From Flaccisagitta enflata (lineage: Eukaryota; Chaetognatha; Sagittoidea; Aphragmophora), in NCBI GenBank assembly GCA_965153355.1, contig OZ231126.1, positions 63,178,001-63,242,000 of the forward strand: a stretch of 64,000 bases of DNA, read 5' to 3'. Below are positions 1-12,477 of this stretch, piece by piece. The position numbers and the translations under genes are program-made. Position 1 is the stretch's first letter. Each line of letters starts with the position of its first letter. The notes below the pieces were generated by a model that was given only the letters and a program-made list of their open reading frames with translations, was not told where the DNA came from and did not search any database.

Positions 1-252
1 TAGCGCGTACATGTTTTAAGATGATGAATAAATTGTGAGATCTTTGTACAAAAAAAAAATGCAGATTGAAAGGATAAAGGAAACAACCGAGGACTTGCTT
101 CGCTTTGTGAAGCTGTGGTGCTCTTCCCAGTACCAACTTGGTCTCGTTGTCATTTTCCATCCGTGGCCTGGCTTGGGTTTCACTGAATAATGATATCAAA
201 AGCCGACCAACGAAGATTCAATGATTTGAGAAGTTGATGGCAAGGATTTGAA

Positions 253-424
253 GGCAGGATACACGGCTACCGAAGTCCCGTGCGGGTGGGCAGGGGCCAT
301 ATTTGAGGTCACCAGACCATTTGAACAGGAGCAGTGAGGTCAAAGAAATAAAATCATAAAAAAGTAAAGTGTGACCGATGGACCAACCGACCGACCGACC
401 AACGGACAAAGCGGGTTGTAGACT
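253..424 (-). repeat. F1 repeat element, left arm only
   Basis: The element begins with the GGATACACGGCTACCGAAGT end and a CGTGCGGGTGGGCAGG block. It then has a GACCGACC-type simple repeat and GACAAAGCGGGTTGTAGACT before an A run. The matching place in the right arm (about 48,235-48,275) has only a short unrelated stretch between the same flanks. This is the same family as 47,451-47,673 and 51,377-51,561. Confidence 0.75.
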
Positions 425-1356
425 AAAAACTGATTCATTCCTTTTTTTACAATCAAGACGAATCATCGCAAATATCAGCATTGCTTGCCCTTGCCCTGGC
501 TCGCTGGTGCCCATTTCAAAATGTGTTTATTTTGCATTAATGTCATGATGGTCGCGTAGCAGATACGATTCAACTTGCTTAGTCACAGGCAAAATAAAAA
601 AGACGTTTGCAAACGAGGATAATCTTAAAAAAAAACTCTGGCGCCAAATATGTTTACTCTATTTCTTCCTTGATTTGTTTAATTCAAAGGTGTATAGTCA
701 ACCTCCGGTATTTTTTTGTCGTCCTTGCAAATAATGATCTCGAGCAAAAGAGGGGATGACCATTTTCACCTGGTATGTCGTTTCTTAAAAGTGGCCCCAA
801 ATCCGGCCCCATATCTTGATGCTGATTCTGGGTATTGCTATCTGGAGTGGAAAAGGCTAGCCATATCTTGATTGCTCTAAATATACTGATTCTTGGTCGA
901 AGACAACACTACAAGTTCCATGAACAGTCACATTTCGACTGTCCATCTTTCTTTAAGCGACTCACCTCGTGTTTCCTCGTATTTCTTGGGCGTTTTCTCA
1001 TTCGTCCATTGTCCCATGAAAATAATCAATGGTCGGGGGGGGGGGGGAGGGCATCGTTCTCTCTTCCATTCATTAACAATGTTCTCTTTTTCATCCGTCG
1101 TTTCCTACTTTGAGGCGGTATTACATGAGATCTATCATTCCTCCTCCTTCGTCTCCTCTTGCTCCCCCTCCTCTGCCTCCTCCTCCTCCGCCGCCTTCTC
1201 CTGTGTCCCTTGCGTCCTCTTTCTAGCCTCTTCCTGGCCAAAGCGTTTCCCAGCGTCATTCCACTTCTTCTCCACTCTTCATTTGCTCCATTTCCCCTGC
1301 AAATATCTAGCTGCAGATTGATTGTGCCCAACTTTCCATCCCCATCCTCATTCTAA
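425..1356. other. Non-coding stretch
   Basis: No credible gene is seen. The stretch holds a run of about 18 G near 1,027-1,046, followed by a CT-rich region with repeated TCCTCC triplets (1,137-1,215). Open frames here are low-complexity and differ between the arms. The mirror is about 47,021-48,230. Confidence 0.6.
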
Positions 1357-1540
1357 GGGCGTGTTTCTAGTGAAGATGAAAAACGCGTTTGTTCCCGTGA
1401 AACACGATAACAGTGTGAATGCATATTCAAGAATTTCAAACGTCCCACGAGGGAGTGAGCAAAGTAAGCGAGCGAACGAACGTAGCGAGCGACCGAGTGG
1501 CCCGTTAAAAACGCGATTGTCTCCGACTAGAAACGCCCCC
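1357..1540. mobile_element. Harbinger-like MITE, left arm only
   Basis: The ends are inverted repeats (GGGCGTGTTTCTAGT and ACTAGAAACGCCC). TAA lies at 1,354-1,356 and TTA at 1,541-1,543. The right arm at about 46,640 shows the empty site (CATTCACAATGTGC) between the same flanks. Inside are AAAACGCG near both ends and a GAGCGA-type simple repeat. The 184-bp length is too short to code for a transposase. Three-base TWA duplications with GGG-starting ends are typical of PIF/Harbinger MITEs; the assignment is by that similarity only. Confidence 0.82.
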
Positions 1541-1543
1541 TTA

Positions 1544-2470
1544 ATGTGCACTGAGCAGAGATGCGGATTCATTTACCAGGTGGTCGGAAATAAAGACAAT
1601 TCACTTTTCACTTTTTCACTTTTTCCTCGTAACAAGTTTTTTTCTTTCTGTGATCCTTCAATAACAATTTTACTCTCTGCACTTACATGGCTTTAAGTAT
1701 ATCATTTGGTGACATTTTCAGGAAAAACCCGCCATATCAGATCTGAGACTGACAAAAATCCGCTCCTGTCAAAGAGAAATCATTGCGTTGGTCATTTCAT
1801 GATTAAGTGTATCTGATTAAAATGAAGCGCTACCTGAAATGAAGGAATTTTGCTCTGTATGGAAATCCACTTATGAAATTAATATTGGTCCCTTTCTGCC
1901 ATTAATTTTCATATTTCATATAGGCAATAATGGAAAAAATTTACATTTTAGAACAATGTAAAACAAAAGTAAACGGCCACAGTTTTCTCCCAGGGAAAAC
2001 TTAGTGACAGTAACGACATGAACGACTTACGTTTATTGTGAGGTTCAATTGCTCCTCTAATTTCTGTAATCCTTCACGAAAGATCTACGCTGCAAGAAAC
2101 GGAAACCCCAACTTTCTAACATTGAACTGTTCATTTAAAATCCTAAGCTTGTCCTATAAAACTCAACATTTAAACATTTAAATTTGCCTTTTAAACTTGT
2201 CCGAAACTTGTCTTTTACACTTGTCATTAAAATCCTAAACCTGTCCTAAACTTGCGTGTAAACCTCATCGTTTCATCTCCTCCCTTCCCCTCTCCCGATC
2301 CAATCCATCAGCAAATCCTGGGCTTGCCTCCTATCCCTCGTTAAGATATTTTCCTTCTACCGTCTCCGTCACCCGCCCCCCCCCCCTCTCCATTTTCCTA
2401 TCCTCCTTGTTCTCCCCCTCCTCCTCCTCATATAGGGTGAAGGGGTCCTCCCGCGTCTCCGCGAGTATGA
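1544..2470. other. Non-coding stretch
   Basis: AT-rich sequence with several degenerate repeats of a CTTGTCYTWWA-like word at 2,140-2,260. No gene seen. The mirror is 45,800-46,620. Confidence 0.55.
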
Positions 2471-2471
2471 G

Positions 2472-2521
2472 CCCACTACCTCACTACCCCACTACCCCAC
2501 TACCCCACTACCCCACTACCT
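2472..2521. repeat. 10-bp minisatellite, left arm only
   Basis: Five to six copies of the ten-base unit CCCCACTAC sit within a TCCTCC-rich region. The right arm at about 45,700-45,770 has the flanking TCC-rich sequence but not this minisatellite, nor the roughly 50 bases before it. Confidence 0.8.
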
Positions 2522-3379
2522 CCTTCTTCCTCTCCTCCTCCTCTTTCTTCCTCTTATCCTCCTCCTCCTCTTGGGCACAATTAGTCGCACTTGAGAATGT
2601 ATGGGTCATTTAAAGGGAGAAATTATTGCTTTCTCGGACGGAGCCTCCCTTTCTTGGCTCTGGAAGGCCGAACTCTCATGAGAACGTCGAAGGAGGTGGA
2701 GGAAAGGAAGATGGAAAATTGGTTGGGTGGAGGAAAGGAAGATGGTAGAAGGGTGGTCGGGTGGAGACATTGGGATGAAGGAGAAGGAGAATACAATGTG
2801 TGGGTGGAGACAAATGGCGGAAGAAGGAGAGGACGAGGGCCGAGGGGGAGAGGTGGCAGGAGATAAGGGAAGCGGACGATTTTTTTTCTTTTGAGGGGAG
2901 GGGGTGGGGAAGAAACGGGGTAAGGGATAAGGTGAAAAGAAAAACACTAATCCAGAGGGTCAATTTGAAGTAGAGATTACAAAATGAACAGTGTGTAATA
3001 TGTATTGCCGGGAACAAAGTCAAAGTCAATCTTCGACTTTTTGACATATTCCAGCGATACAGGGTGTTCATTTTCTTATGGGAATGTTTTGCATCTTGAT
3101 CAAGCAAATGTGGCCTCCAAAGATATTGGGTGGGTAAATTTTCATAATTCACTTTCATTTGGAATGCTCTACAAAAAATATTTTTTGAGTTATGATTTTT
3201 TAAAGATTTTTTTACAAAAAGTTCAAATTGAATATTTTTTGTTTTTTTATGAGTTCATGTAGGATCAACAAAGAAATGTATTGATTTTTATTTGAGCATG
3301 TTAATACAAGAAAACATGTTTGTTAGCATAGCTGCTCATCTGTGAAGGCTCTTTTATTCCATTTAGCTCAGCCGTTTTT
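2522..3379. other. Non-coding stretch
   Basis: Purine-rich sequence at 2,600-2,940, then AT-rich sequence. The end (3,250-3,375) carries a unit containing GATGAGCAGCT or its complement, which is repeated several times in the right arm at 43,380-45,010. No supported gene. Confidence 0.5.
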
Positions 3380-3750
3380 AGTCGGGTGTTATGAAGCTCT
3401 ATGACGGGCTATGTTGGTTGGTCGGTTTGTCGCCATTAGCTTTTTTGGCAATTTTGGGCGTCTTTTGCCTAACTGCTCCTGCTTTTTGTCTTTTGATCTT
3501 TTAGTCTTTTAGTCTTTTAGTCTTTTAGTCTTTTAGTCTTTTAGTCTTTTGGTCTTTTGGTCTTTTGGACTTTTGGTCTTTTGGTCTTTTGGTCTTTTAG
3601 TCTTTTAGTCTTTTAGTCTTTTAGTCTTTTAGTCTTTTGGTGTTTTGGTGTTTTGGTTTTTTAGTCCATTAGTCTTTTGGTCTTTTAGTTTTTTAGTCTT
3701 TTTGGCTTTTAATCTTTTTACCGCACACGACTTGTAAGATGTTGGCCTTG
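3380..3750 (+). repeat. F1 repeat with internal 8-bp tandem array
   Basis: The element opens with AGTCGGGTGTTATGAAGC and a GGTTGGTCGGTTTG block. It ends with CGCACACGACTTG and GTTGGCCTTG. Between lies a long array of the octamer AGTCTTTT with TGG variants (about 3,490-3,715). The mirror copy is 44,582-44,921. The array sits inside F1 ends, so the family can carry expanded internal satellites; compare 61,670-62,055. Confidence 0.78.
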
Positions 3751-4517
3751 TTCTGATTTTAAATAGGATAGTTAAAAAGAATGTTTTGATGAATGCCCTA
3801 GCATGCAACTAGAAGAAAGCACGTCAGTGAGCATAGTTGGTCGTGTGGGTGAGTTATTATGGGTAATTTAGCTCATCTAGCTCATTTTGCTCAGTGCTAT
3901 TTTCCTGATTTACAGTGCATTCAATACATACAATTGCTCTTGATTTTATCTAACAAATAATAAGATTTGCAGTGACTGAAAAGTGAAAAGAGACCAACGC
4001 TTACGACTTTCTTCCTCACGGCGATAGTCACCATTACTGGTAAAATCTTAAGAATCAAACACGAGGGCTAAGGGCTCTCACCCTTGGTATAATAAGTTAT
4101 TGGTGGTATTGGTGTTGTGTCCTGCCTGTTGTGGCACATTTATAATTATCTCAACTCAACCTATTTTCAGTTTTAAGCTGTATGAACCCTTTACCACCTA
4201 TTGCCATTATATGTACACAGACACACAGATTATTCCAGGTAACATAAATTTCTTCTATTGAGTTTCCGACATATAATACAAATCATAATGGACATGCTTA
4301 TAACTGGTTGGATGGAGCTGTAAGAAGTCAGACCCCTAATTCATGACCCGCTGCAGGCTGAGGAGGCTCCACTGCGGACTTCGGTAAAACAATTTGGCCT
4401 GCCCACGTTGTTGGTCCTATCCTCTAGCACGCTCCATATTTTGCAAACGAGGCCAGATCCAGGAAAGACGTAGTAGGCAGGGCACGGCGCAATGCGATAG
4501 TTTACTAACTGACACGC
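3751..4517. other. Non-coding stretch, partly conserved in right arm
   Basis: Bases 3,780-4,370 match 44,060-44,560. They include repeated GAGCTAGATGAGC-type words and a short AC-rich stretch. From about 4,390 onward the arms no longer match. Confidence 0.55.
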
Positions 4518-4866
4518 GCCATGGCACGCCTTTGGCACACATTTGGCACACCTGTTGGCACACTTTCATGCTATTAGTTTTTGAAATCAGTAAAACTCTT
4601 TTTCAAGGGGCAGTGTAAGGGGCAAATTTACAGATCAGTGAAATCATTTCAATGATGATGACAATGATGATCAGAGAGAGAGAGAGAGAAAAGAGAGAGA
4701 GACCTTTAAAGAGTACAGGTATACTAGTATATACGTGTATGCTAATGCAGACACATGAATGGCACAATAACATTATTATAGATTTCATCCTTAGTGTATT
4801 TTTCTGTAAGAAACAATAAAGTGTGCCAATAAGTGTGCCAAAAGGCATGTCATGGCACGTGCCGCC
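4518..4866. repeat. Inverted-repeat element with GTGTGCCA ends
   Basis: The left end has a series of TTTGGCACAC words. The right end (4,820-4,866) has the complement, including GTGTGCCAAAAGGC and CATGGCACGTGCC. A short GA tract lies inside at 4,676-4,702. The block falls in a region of the left arm with no match in the right arm, so it is a candidate foldback insertion. No target duplication was resolved. Confidence 0.55.
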
Positions 4867-5935
4867 TAATAAGTGAATATAGCCTTTACAATGCGCCGCG
4901 CAGCATGCAGGGCTCGTTGTGATAAAATCCGACACGACGAGGTGTAGAATCACGTTTCTGCGGCAAAAATTCAGATTTTAGAACCTCCAGTAATTCCATC
5001 CACCAAGTGAGATTTTTCGATAAGCTACATTGTAAACTTCTTTTTTTTAAGACTTTACGACAAATAAAACCAGAGTGATTTCTAAGCACATGAAAAGTGT
5101 TCATATAGTAACTTCATTTTGCTTAAGCAGTACATTGATATTCATGTTTAATTCCACTAGATTTAAGCTCAAATATTTGTCCTTTTGAAAACTAGATATG
5201 TTTTAACTCCATTATGCAAATTAGGGTAAGAATGATAAAATGACCATTTTTTTTTTGCACGATACTTCATTTCTTGGATGACGCGAAATATTTCCACGTT
5301 CGAGATCTCGTGTATTAATCGTCCCTTAAGGATTGTTGCATTCCTTTGACGGTCCCTGAAGGATCACGTACCACCGTCCATTCTGTGTTATGATTTACAA
5401 GATGAATACACCGGAGTAAAATTGAAACTGAGCTGGGAGAAAAAAAAAGACTCGCGACATCACCGCTCCTTTCAATGAATCATTTTCAATCAATCATTCA
5501 ATATCATGGCGGGTTCTTCTTTTTTTTTTCGATTTCAGGAAAAGTAGGTCCGTTTTCTAACGGGTCATCTTTGAAAACGTAGCCATTTTCTTCCTATCCT
5601 ATCCACTCATAGGAAATTGGCTACGTTTTTGATAATGACATGTTACCACAGATGTCAACTAGTCTTACGTTATCGCTTTTCCCTTTGACTGAAATTTAAA
5701 GTATCGATTTGTACTGATTACAACCATAATGATTTTAAAAAAAGGGTATCGACAAGAAGCGCGTCGCTTTTTGCCTCTCAGCCGTCCAAAACATTACCTT
5801 AGAAATTCCGGTGGAAGACAAAAGGCTGCCCCGAATCTCAAAGGGATGCTCATTAAGTGTCTAAAAATCAAAAGATCAGCAAAGTAACGAAAATGGATGA
5901 GATTGTAGGGAAGAGACCTTGTCTGATGAGAATGG
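4867..5935. other. Non-coding stretch
   Basis: AT-rich sequence. From 5,240 on it matches 41,850-42,440 in the right arm, including an imperfect inverted pair around 5,560-5,630 (AAAACGTAGCCATTTTC and GGCTACGTTTTTGA). No gene. Confidence 0.55.
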
Positions 5936-6090
<155 letters not shown>

Positions 6091-6428
6091 AAATTAAGGA
6101 AACAGAAGGACAAAAAGACCAAAAATCAGAGAGACACATAGACACAAACAAAGAGCCACACAGACAGCTGGAGATACGGACAGACTGATATAAAGACAGA
6201 CAGACAAACAGAAAAAAAGACAGACACACAGAAGTACAGACAAAGAATGAGAGTAGAAAAGCGTCTTGCGGATGGAAGTCAATAACCAACGGATGAGAGT
6301 CTGAGACAATGGCAGAGAAAAGAGAAGAAGTGGAGGAAAGAAGAATTAGAGAAGAGAGGAAATGGAGGACAGAAAGCGGTTCATCTTCCACAAAGTCTCT
6401 GTCCATTATTTTTCTATTCAGCCGGTTA

Positions 6429-6562
6429 CAAGGCAGCCTTTATCGCGTGTGGGTGGGCAGGGGCAGTAGGAGAAGCTATTACCCACGATAATACGCAAAA
6501 AAAATCGCTTTAAAACGGAGGACGGGCCGAGCCATAAGTGGCTTATAGAGTCACGTAGTGAC
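6429..6562 (-). repeat. F1 repeat element, shared by both arms
   Basis: The element starts with CAAGGCAGCC and CGCGTGTGGGTGGGCAGGGG, and ends with GGCTTATAGAGTCACG and AGTGAC. The copy at 41,170-41,303 is its partner, so this insertion predates the divergence of the arms. Confidence 0.7.
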
Positions 6563-6959
6563 AAGTCACTTTCGCCACAAGTTTTTTTTCTGGTCGTTGC
6601 GTATGTGCTGCTTTTACATCATAGCCATTGCATTGGCAAACCACACGCCACTGATTCTTCCATCTGTCCAGCTTGCACACGATGACCGCTTCCACCCCCT
6701 TCAACCCCTCGAAGGGACCATTCACAGCCCTTACCTCATTTACCTTCATCATATCTTTCACCCTCTTCAGCCCCTTATCTCCCCCGCATTGTCAAGACCC
6801 CCTACACCTTCTTTGCCCACTTTCCCTCTTACACCACCTCCTCCTCTTCACTCTCAACAGTCAACACCCTCTCCTCTGCCACGGCGTGACATACAGTGAA
6901 AAATCGCGGGTCATCTCGGCCGTCGTTGTGGTCGTCATTGTCAGTCTGTTTGTCTCTAT

Positions 6960-7406
<447 letters not shown>

Positions 7407-7546
7407 TGTTCGTACAGCGGCGGGAGAAAAAAAGGGAAAATCATTTTCTGACGACAGTTTGGGTGATGGACTGTTATGGACCTCTTCATTTATCAAATCT
7501 GCCGCCTTGTGTCCGATGCCGCAAACTATGTGCCTCTTTTTTCCTG

Positions 7547-7667
<121 letters not shown>

Positions 7668-7982
7668 ACTCTTTCTGAATGTGAAATTTTCGCATTAAAT
7701 GTTACCGTTTTGCCCCATGTTGCTACGTGTTTTATAAATGGAATTTAGTCTATCGTCTTTTCGTTATTTCAGATCTGCCGAGAATGAATCAAGAAGGTAT
7801 CACTTATTTGTATTCAGTCTCAAAACCCCTGATCACGAGCTTCGAAAGGAATCAGAAATCGGTTATGTTGGTCTGTGATACCCTTCTCAATTGAAAACAC
7901 TAAGAATGAATGTAATTATCGATGTCAACGAAAAAGACGCGAGTGAAGGTGCACTCTTCTTTAGTCGCTAATTGTAACAGAA

Positions 7983-8029
7983 GTCCCCCTGTGTTTTACA
8001 GGACTTTGTCCCTTTCGGGGCCACTGCCT
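7983..8029 (+). repeat. F2 terminal core, solo copy
   Basis: A 47-bp block contains GTCCCCCTGTGTTTTACA and a CCCTTTCGGGG hairpin, and ends GCCACTGCC. It is the same core found at the ends of full F2 elements. The partner is 39,872-39,918. It is followed by AGGAGCCATAGGAG-type short repeats and GACAAAA repeats to about 8,160. Confidence 0.75.
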
Positions 8030-8507
8030 AAAAAGAGATATAGGAGACATATAGGAGCCATAGGAGCCATGAGAGACAAAAAAGACAAAAGAGACAAAAG
8101 AGACAAAATAAATAAAAGAAATGTAAGAGACATGAAGAGACATGAAAAGACATAAAGAGAAAACCCTAAAAATTGCGTTTAGAAATTTTCGCGTGACCAA
8201 CCTTCCCACGTACAGAGCCTCTTATATCTAAAAAGTACACTACCATGATTACCATGATTATCAAGACAATTTCGATTCACAAAGAAAAGATTTCGAAATG
8301 ACTCCTCTTCCTGACAAAGACTCACATACGTCGTTTTGTCCACTAGATGAAGAGTATCTTTTTCACTGCCGGTGCAAACCAAATTAGGCACATCCAATTC
8401 AGCTCCAATTGCGTTTTGACCTCCTTTTCCCATTTGATATAAAGTCAAACAGAACACGATGGCATCGCCAATACGCTTGTGATACACCGTAATGCGAATG
8501 TGGTTGT

Positions 8508-8810
8508 GATGCATGGCAATGCATTGCGATGCATTGTAATGTGTTGAAAGGCATTGCAATGTGTTGCCTTGCAATACGTTGCAATGTGATGTGATTGTGA
8601 TGTTAGACCAAAAGTTCGTGTTGGATTGTTAATCATTTGGCTTTAAAACTCCCTGTTTTAGTCATTTTAAAACCTTCTCATTAGAGATTTAGGCATTACC
8701 GTGAGGCATGAACAACCTGAGCCCAAACCTCTTAACATTTCCTTGGAATTTCCTCTTGCCAGGTATGGCCCCAATGCAATGCAATGCAATGCAATGCAAT
8801 GCGACGACTG
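8508..8810. repeat. GCATT/CAATG pentamer-rich region
   Basis: Degenerate GCAATGCATTGCAATG words at 8,508-8,590 and a short pure (CAATG)n run at 8,772-8,802. In the right arm the pure run is expanded (38,565-38,619). Confidence 0.85.
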
Positions 8811-9013
8811 CCTCTTTGAATTGCGCAACTGCAAAACTGCCTCTCAGACCAACTGACCACCGAATCAACGCTATGGACGGACAAATAAAGTGCGCGACTA
8901 AAAAGACAATGTCCGAGAGTCACGTGATTTTTATCACGTGACCAATAAGAAGAACGCCGATATCAAACGGCGGAAATTCAAAGTGACATGAATGAATGCC
9001 GACGCCAAAAGTC

Positions 9014-9175
<162 letters not shown>

Positions 9176-9278
9176 TGTCCCAAAGGGAGAATCGAGGAAA
9201 AAGTTCAATGGCCATATTTGACGGCGCCGCAGGGAATGGACAATGGGGGAGGGGACAATGGAGGGACAACGGGTAAAA

Positions 9279-9749
9279 CAAGTCATCCAGGATCGCACAT
9301 GGTCAGCGGTACCCGATGCCCTGCTTGGAGTGACTGGCTGAAGAAGTGGGTGAGAGAGCAGGGCATGGCAAAGGGCCGATGTCCTGTAGGACACAGGAAT
9401 TTCCATACGTCAGAGGGCATATTTGAGGCCTTATGCAATTTTCCATGATATTCAATGGGAATTTTGCATTTTTCATTTTGTCAATTTATCAAATGTTATG
9501 TAAGGATTTTACATTTTTCTAGTTTTCAATTTTCCATGTTATTCAATGAGATACATGCATTTTTTTGCTTTTTTGTAAATTTTCCATATTATTCAATGGG
9601 AAGTTTGCATTTGTGTTAAGTTATCCGATGGGAATTTGAGGCTTGGAAGCTTCGGGGGGGGGGACGGACGGAAGGACGGAAGGACGGACGGACGTATGGA
9701 AATTCACCCCTGTGTCCTACAGGACATCGGCCCTTTGGGGCCGCTGCCC
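9279..9749 (-). mobile_element. F2 repeat element, left arm only
   Basis: The ends are CAAGTCATCC plus GGTCAGCGGTACCCGATG on one side and GGGGCCGCTGCCC on the other. Inside are two GATGTCCTG-GGACACAGG blocks in inverted orientation, a run of GGACGGAC words and AT-rich sequence. The right arm around 37,990-38,015 has the same flanks joined by a plain T run, which is the empty site. The element therefore went into a T/A homopolymer. Confidence 0.8.
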
Positions 9750-9894
9750 AAAAAAAGGGATTGAGAGGGGTGGAAAGGGAAAGGGGAAAGAATGGGTCAA
9801 TCTGACTCAATCATTAGATGAGTGAGAAGAAAGTAAGGAGAAACTGTTGGTGGTACATGGAAGAACGAAAATGGAATGGAGAAGTGGCTGATGA

Positions 9895-11123
9895 CGGCGC
9901 AGAGGTCTTCGACCTTTTTGGCGGGGATTGTGGTGTCCTTGGCTGGAGGTGGCGCGTCAGTTGTGAAGGCGGAGGTCGTTTCGTTGTCCTCGGGGTTTGG
10001 AATGTCGGTTGGTTGAGTTGCAAGTGCCTCGATCGTCGCGATTACTGAGGTTGGCGTTTTTTCGCAACCGGGAGGTCGGGACAGGGCATCGGCGACGAGG
10101 TTTGACTTCCCCTCAATATACCGGATGTCTGTTGTATACTCAGAAAGGCATGAGAGTTGATAAGTTTGGCGCGGTGTAAGAGGGTCGGACTTCTTTTTCA
10201 TTGATGGCACCAGGGCTTGTGGGTCTGTCCAGATTGTGAAAGCATGGCCTTCAATCATTGGCCTGTAGTGCCGCGTGGCTCGAAAGAGTCCGAGCAACTC
10301 ACGGTCGAAGGCTGGCCAGTCAATCTGGTTATCGTCTAGCTTTGCGCTGTAAAACGCTAGTGGCTCCCACCCGTTGGGGCCAAGTTGCTCTAGTACGGCG
10401 CCTAATGCGTATTTGGACGCGTCGGTAGTTAGAGCCATTGGGGCGTTGGGGCGCGGATGGTGGAGAAGCGTCGCTGTTGCAAGAGCTTCTTTTATAGCTT
10501 CGAACGAACTTTGGAGGTCGTCGCTCCATGTGAGAGTTTTTGGACGAGGCGCTTTTTTCTGGCCTTTCTTTTTCTTTGGGCCTTTGAGGGCGTTGAAGAG
10601 TGGATGGAGATGGTGGGCTGCGCGACTGATGAAACGCCGGTAATAGTTTACCATTCCTAGATACCTCTGTAGCTCCTTGATTGTCCTTGGAGCGGGAACT
10701 TCCTTGATGGCTTCCACGCGCGTTGGGAGAGGAGACACGCCGTTAGCGTCCACGTGGTACCCGAGGAATTCGAGTGACGCTTTGCCCAACACACACTTTG
10801 AGCGTTAAACAACTAGCCCATTGTCGTCGAGGACCTTGAAAACCGTCTTGAGGTCTTCCATATGCTGCTCGGGGGACTCCGAGGTGATCAGTATATCGTC
10901 GATATACACGTAAACTCGTGGAATGTCGCCCAGTATCGAATCCATCAGACGCTGGAAGTCCTGTCCGGCGTTTTTAAGACCAAACGGGTTGCGTGGAAAA
11001 ATGAATAACCCAAAAGGGGTTATGATGCCGGTTTTGCGGACGTCGTCGGGGGCGACTGGTATCTGGTGATACCCTTTCATCAGGTCGATTTTTGAAAATA
11101 TTGTTTTTCCGTGCAATTCTGCA
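9895..11123 (-). pseudogene. Ty3/gypsy reverse transcriptase-RNase H fragment
   Basis: This minus-strand fragment encodes the middle of a Ty3/gypsy pol polyprotein. It covers most of the reverse transcriptase palm, with IDLMKGYHQIPV, FGLKNAGQDFQRLMD and the catalytic YVYIDDILI, then the thumb and connection. The RNase H that follows shows LTTDASKYALGAVLEQ, FDRELL, IWTDPQAL and VADALSRPP. One in-frame TAA (10,805-10,807) interrupts it between the palm and the LGYHV region. Protease, integrase, gag and LTRs are absent, and the start of the palm is missing. Comparison with 37,590-37,640 shows that the right arm has neither this fragment nor a trace of it. It is a dead fragment; the intact strings of conserved residues suggest a fairly recent insertion or active relatives elsewhere. 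The reading frame runs on into flanking DNA, which is not part of pol. Confidence 0.93.
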
Positions 11124-11630
11124 TTGAAGGAGCAATGAAAAAGGAGCGAAAGTTAATCAATTGATATCAACATAGAAAGAGGAGAGGAAGGAGAATCTGA
11201 AGATGGTATGGAGAAGAATCAAGAATGTGAATAAAGGGATGGAGTTGTAGATTAGGAACTAAACAAGGAAGAGGGTCAACCATTAGACAAGGCGAACAGA
11301 AGAAGGATAAACTGGAAATGCTCTTGACTAATCAACAAACTGCCGCAATGACAAGTATCAGGAAAGTGAGGCTGCGCAATTGCAATGATTGACTTCAATG
11401 AGCACTGCATTTTCGATGTAATTTGATTTGTTTGAGACAAACATCTTGGTAAATGTTTCTCATCCTGTTTCAGTTGAAGCTCAAGAGTTAGGTTTCCAGA
11501 AAAATAAACCATTCCCACGTACGCTAGCAATGGAAATGAAGTAAGAACATCATAACAAAAGTTTGAGACTTAGATTGACTTAGAAATGAGAACACCGAGC
11601 CTCACAAAAAGAAAACATGTTCTTAAAAAA
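11124..11630. other. Non-coding stretch shared by arms
   Basis: Moderately AT-rich sequence matching 37,110-37,590. An 84-residue frame on the minus strand is open here and partly open in the partner, but it has no recognised motif and breaks differ between the arms. Confidence 0.5.
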
Positions 11631-11765
11631 CAAGGCCGGATACACGGCAATCCAGTAGCGGACGGTCGGACAGGAGCAGTGATGCGAAAACTGCTTGCAA
11701 TTTAAAAATGTTACAAAGGGACGGACAGACGGACGGACGGATCAACCGACCGACACTGCACTTGG
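11631..11765 (-). repeat. F1 repeat element, shared by both arms
   Basis: Starts CAAGGCCGGATACACGGC, followed by CAATCCAGTAGCGGACGG, then CAGGAGCAGTGATGC and a GGACGGAC run. The hairpin end is lost. The partner lies at about 36,980-37,106. Confidence 0.72.
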
Positions 11766-12190
11766 TTTTCTATACCGGACGACATTGCATACATCCGAGT
11801 TGTCAGCGCCCATAGATCACTCTCTGTGGTTCTATCCAGCGGCTCTCCGACCGCCTTTCAAATTTTTGAAATTTGACAAATATTGCGAGAAATTTGCGAA
11901 GGAGAAATTTCAGCCCTTTATGGCTTAATGTGCAATTCCGGATTACATGGAAGCGAAGCTGTCCGAGTAATTCTCATCTTCCCCTTTTTTCTCATCCTTC
12001 TCATTTCTCTTATTACAAAGTAAATAAATAAAAATCATTGAGACTAACGATTCACATATAGACAATGCAGGACACGGTTTGTGCCAGATAACTAGACAGC
12101 AAGATAGAATTCAATTTACTACGATATGCAAATCAGCTTTTTACTCAATGTTACGCTTCTAGTGTTCGTAAAAGAAGTAGATCTTTTTTT

Positions 12191-12424
12191 AGTCGCGGAT
12201 ACGCAATTCTATGAAAGGCTTTGTCCGTCTGTCCATCAGCCCGTCCATCCGTTCGTTGGTCCGTGACAATCAAGTTGAAAAGTGCGAAAACGCGTTTTTG
12301 ATGCTGCAGTCTTGATTGTCAGTGTAAAGTTTGTAGTATATGTGTGTGTGTGGGGAGGTCGAGGGTGTGGATAGGGGTAACACACGCCTGTCCACCCTTC
12401 CGCAACGATATTGTGACCCAACGT
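12191..12424 (+). repeat. F1-like element, variant with GTGACC end
   Basis: Opens AGTCGCGGATACGC and has a TCCGTCTGTCC-type run. It then passes through ACGCCTGTCCACCC to GATATTGTGACCCAACG. Partner: 36,302-36,535. The variants at 55,015-55,376 and 62,125-62,402 share the CACAATAT end. Confidence 0.65.
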
Positions 12425-12477
12425 CTTTTTTTTTTGTCTTTTTTTTTTTCGTGCATCCTAGTATATCATTTTAAAAA

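Noticed and set aside
3490-3715. Octamer array as a CRISPR-like array
   Set aside because: Direct 8-bp repeats without unique spacers, in a eukaryotic context.
8179-8574. 131-residue minus-strand frame with a partner at 38,803-39,234
   Set aside because: The shared middle (about 75 residues) is tempting, but substitutions look unbiased, both ends fall in GCATT repeats, and the C termini diverge completely. Not supported as a gene.
9797-9894. C-terminal extension of the gypsy frame
   Set aside because: This part of the open frame matches right-arm flanking DNA that lacks the retroelement, so it is read-through into host sequence.
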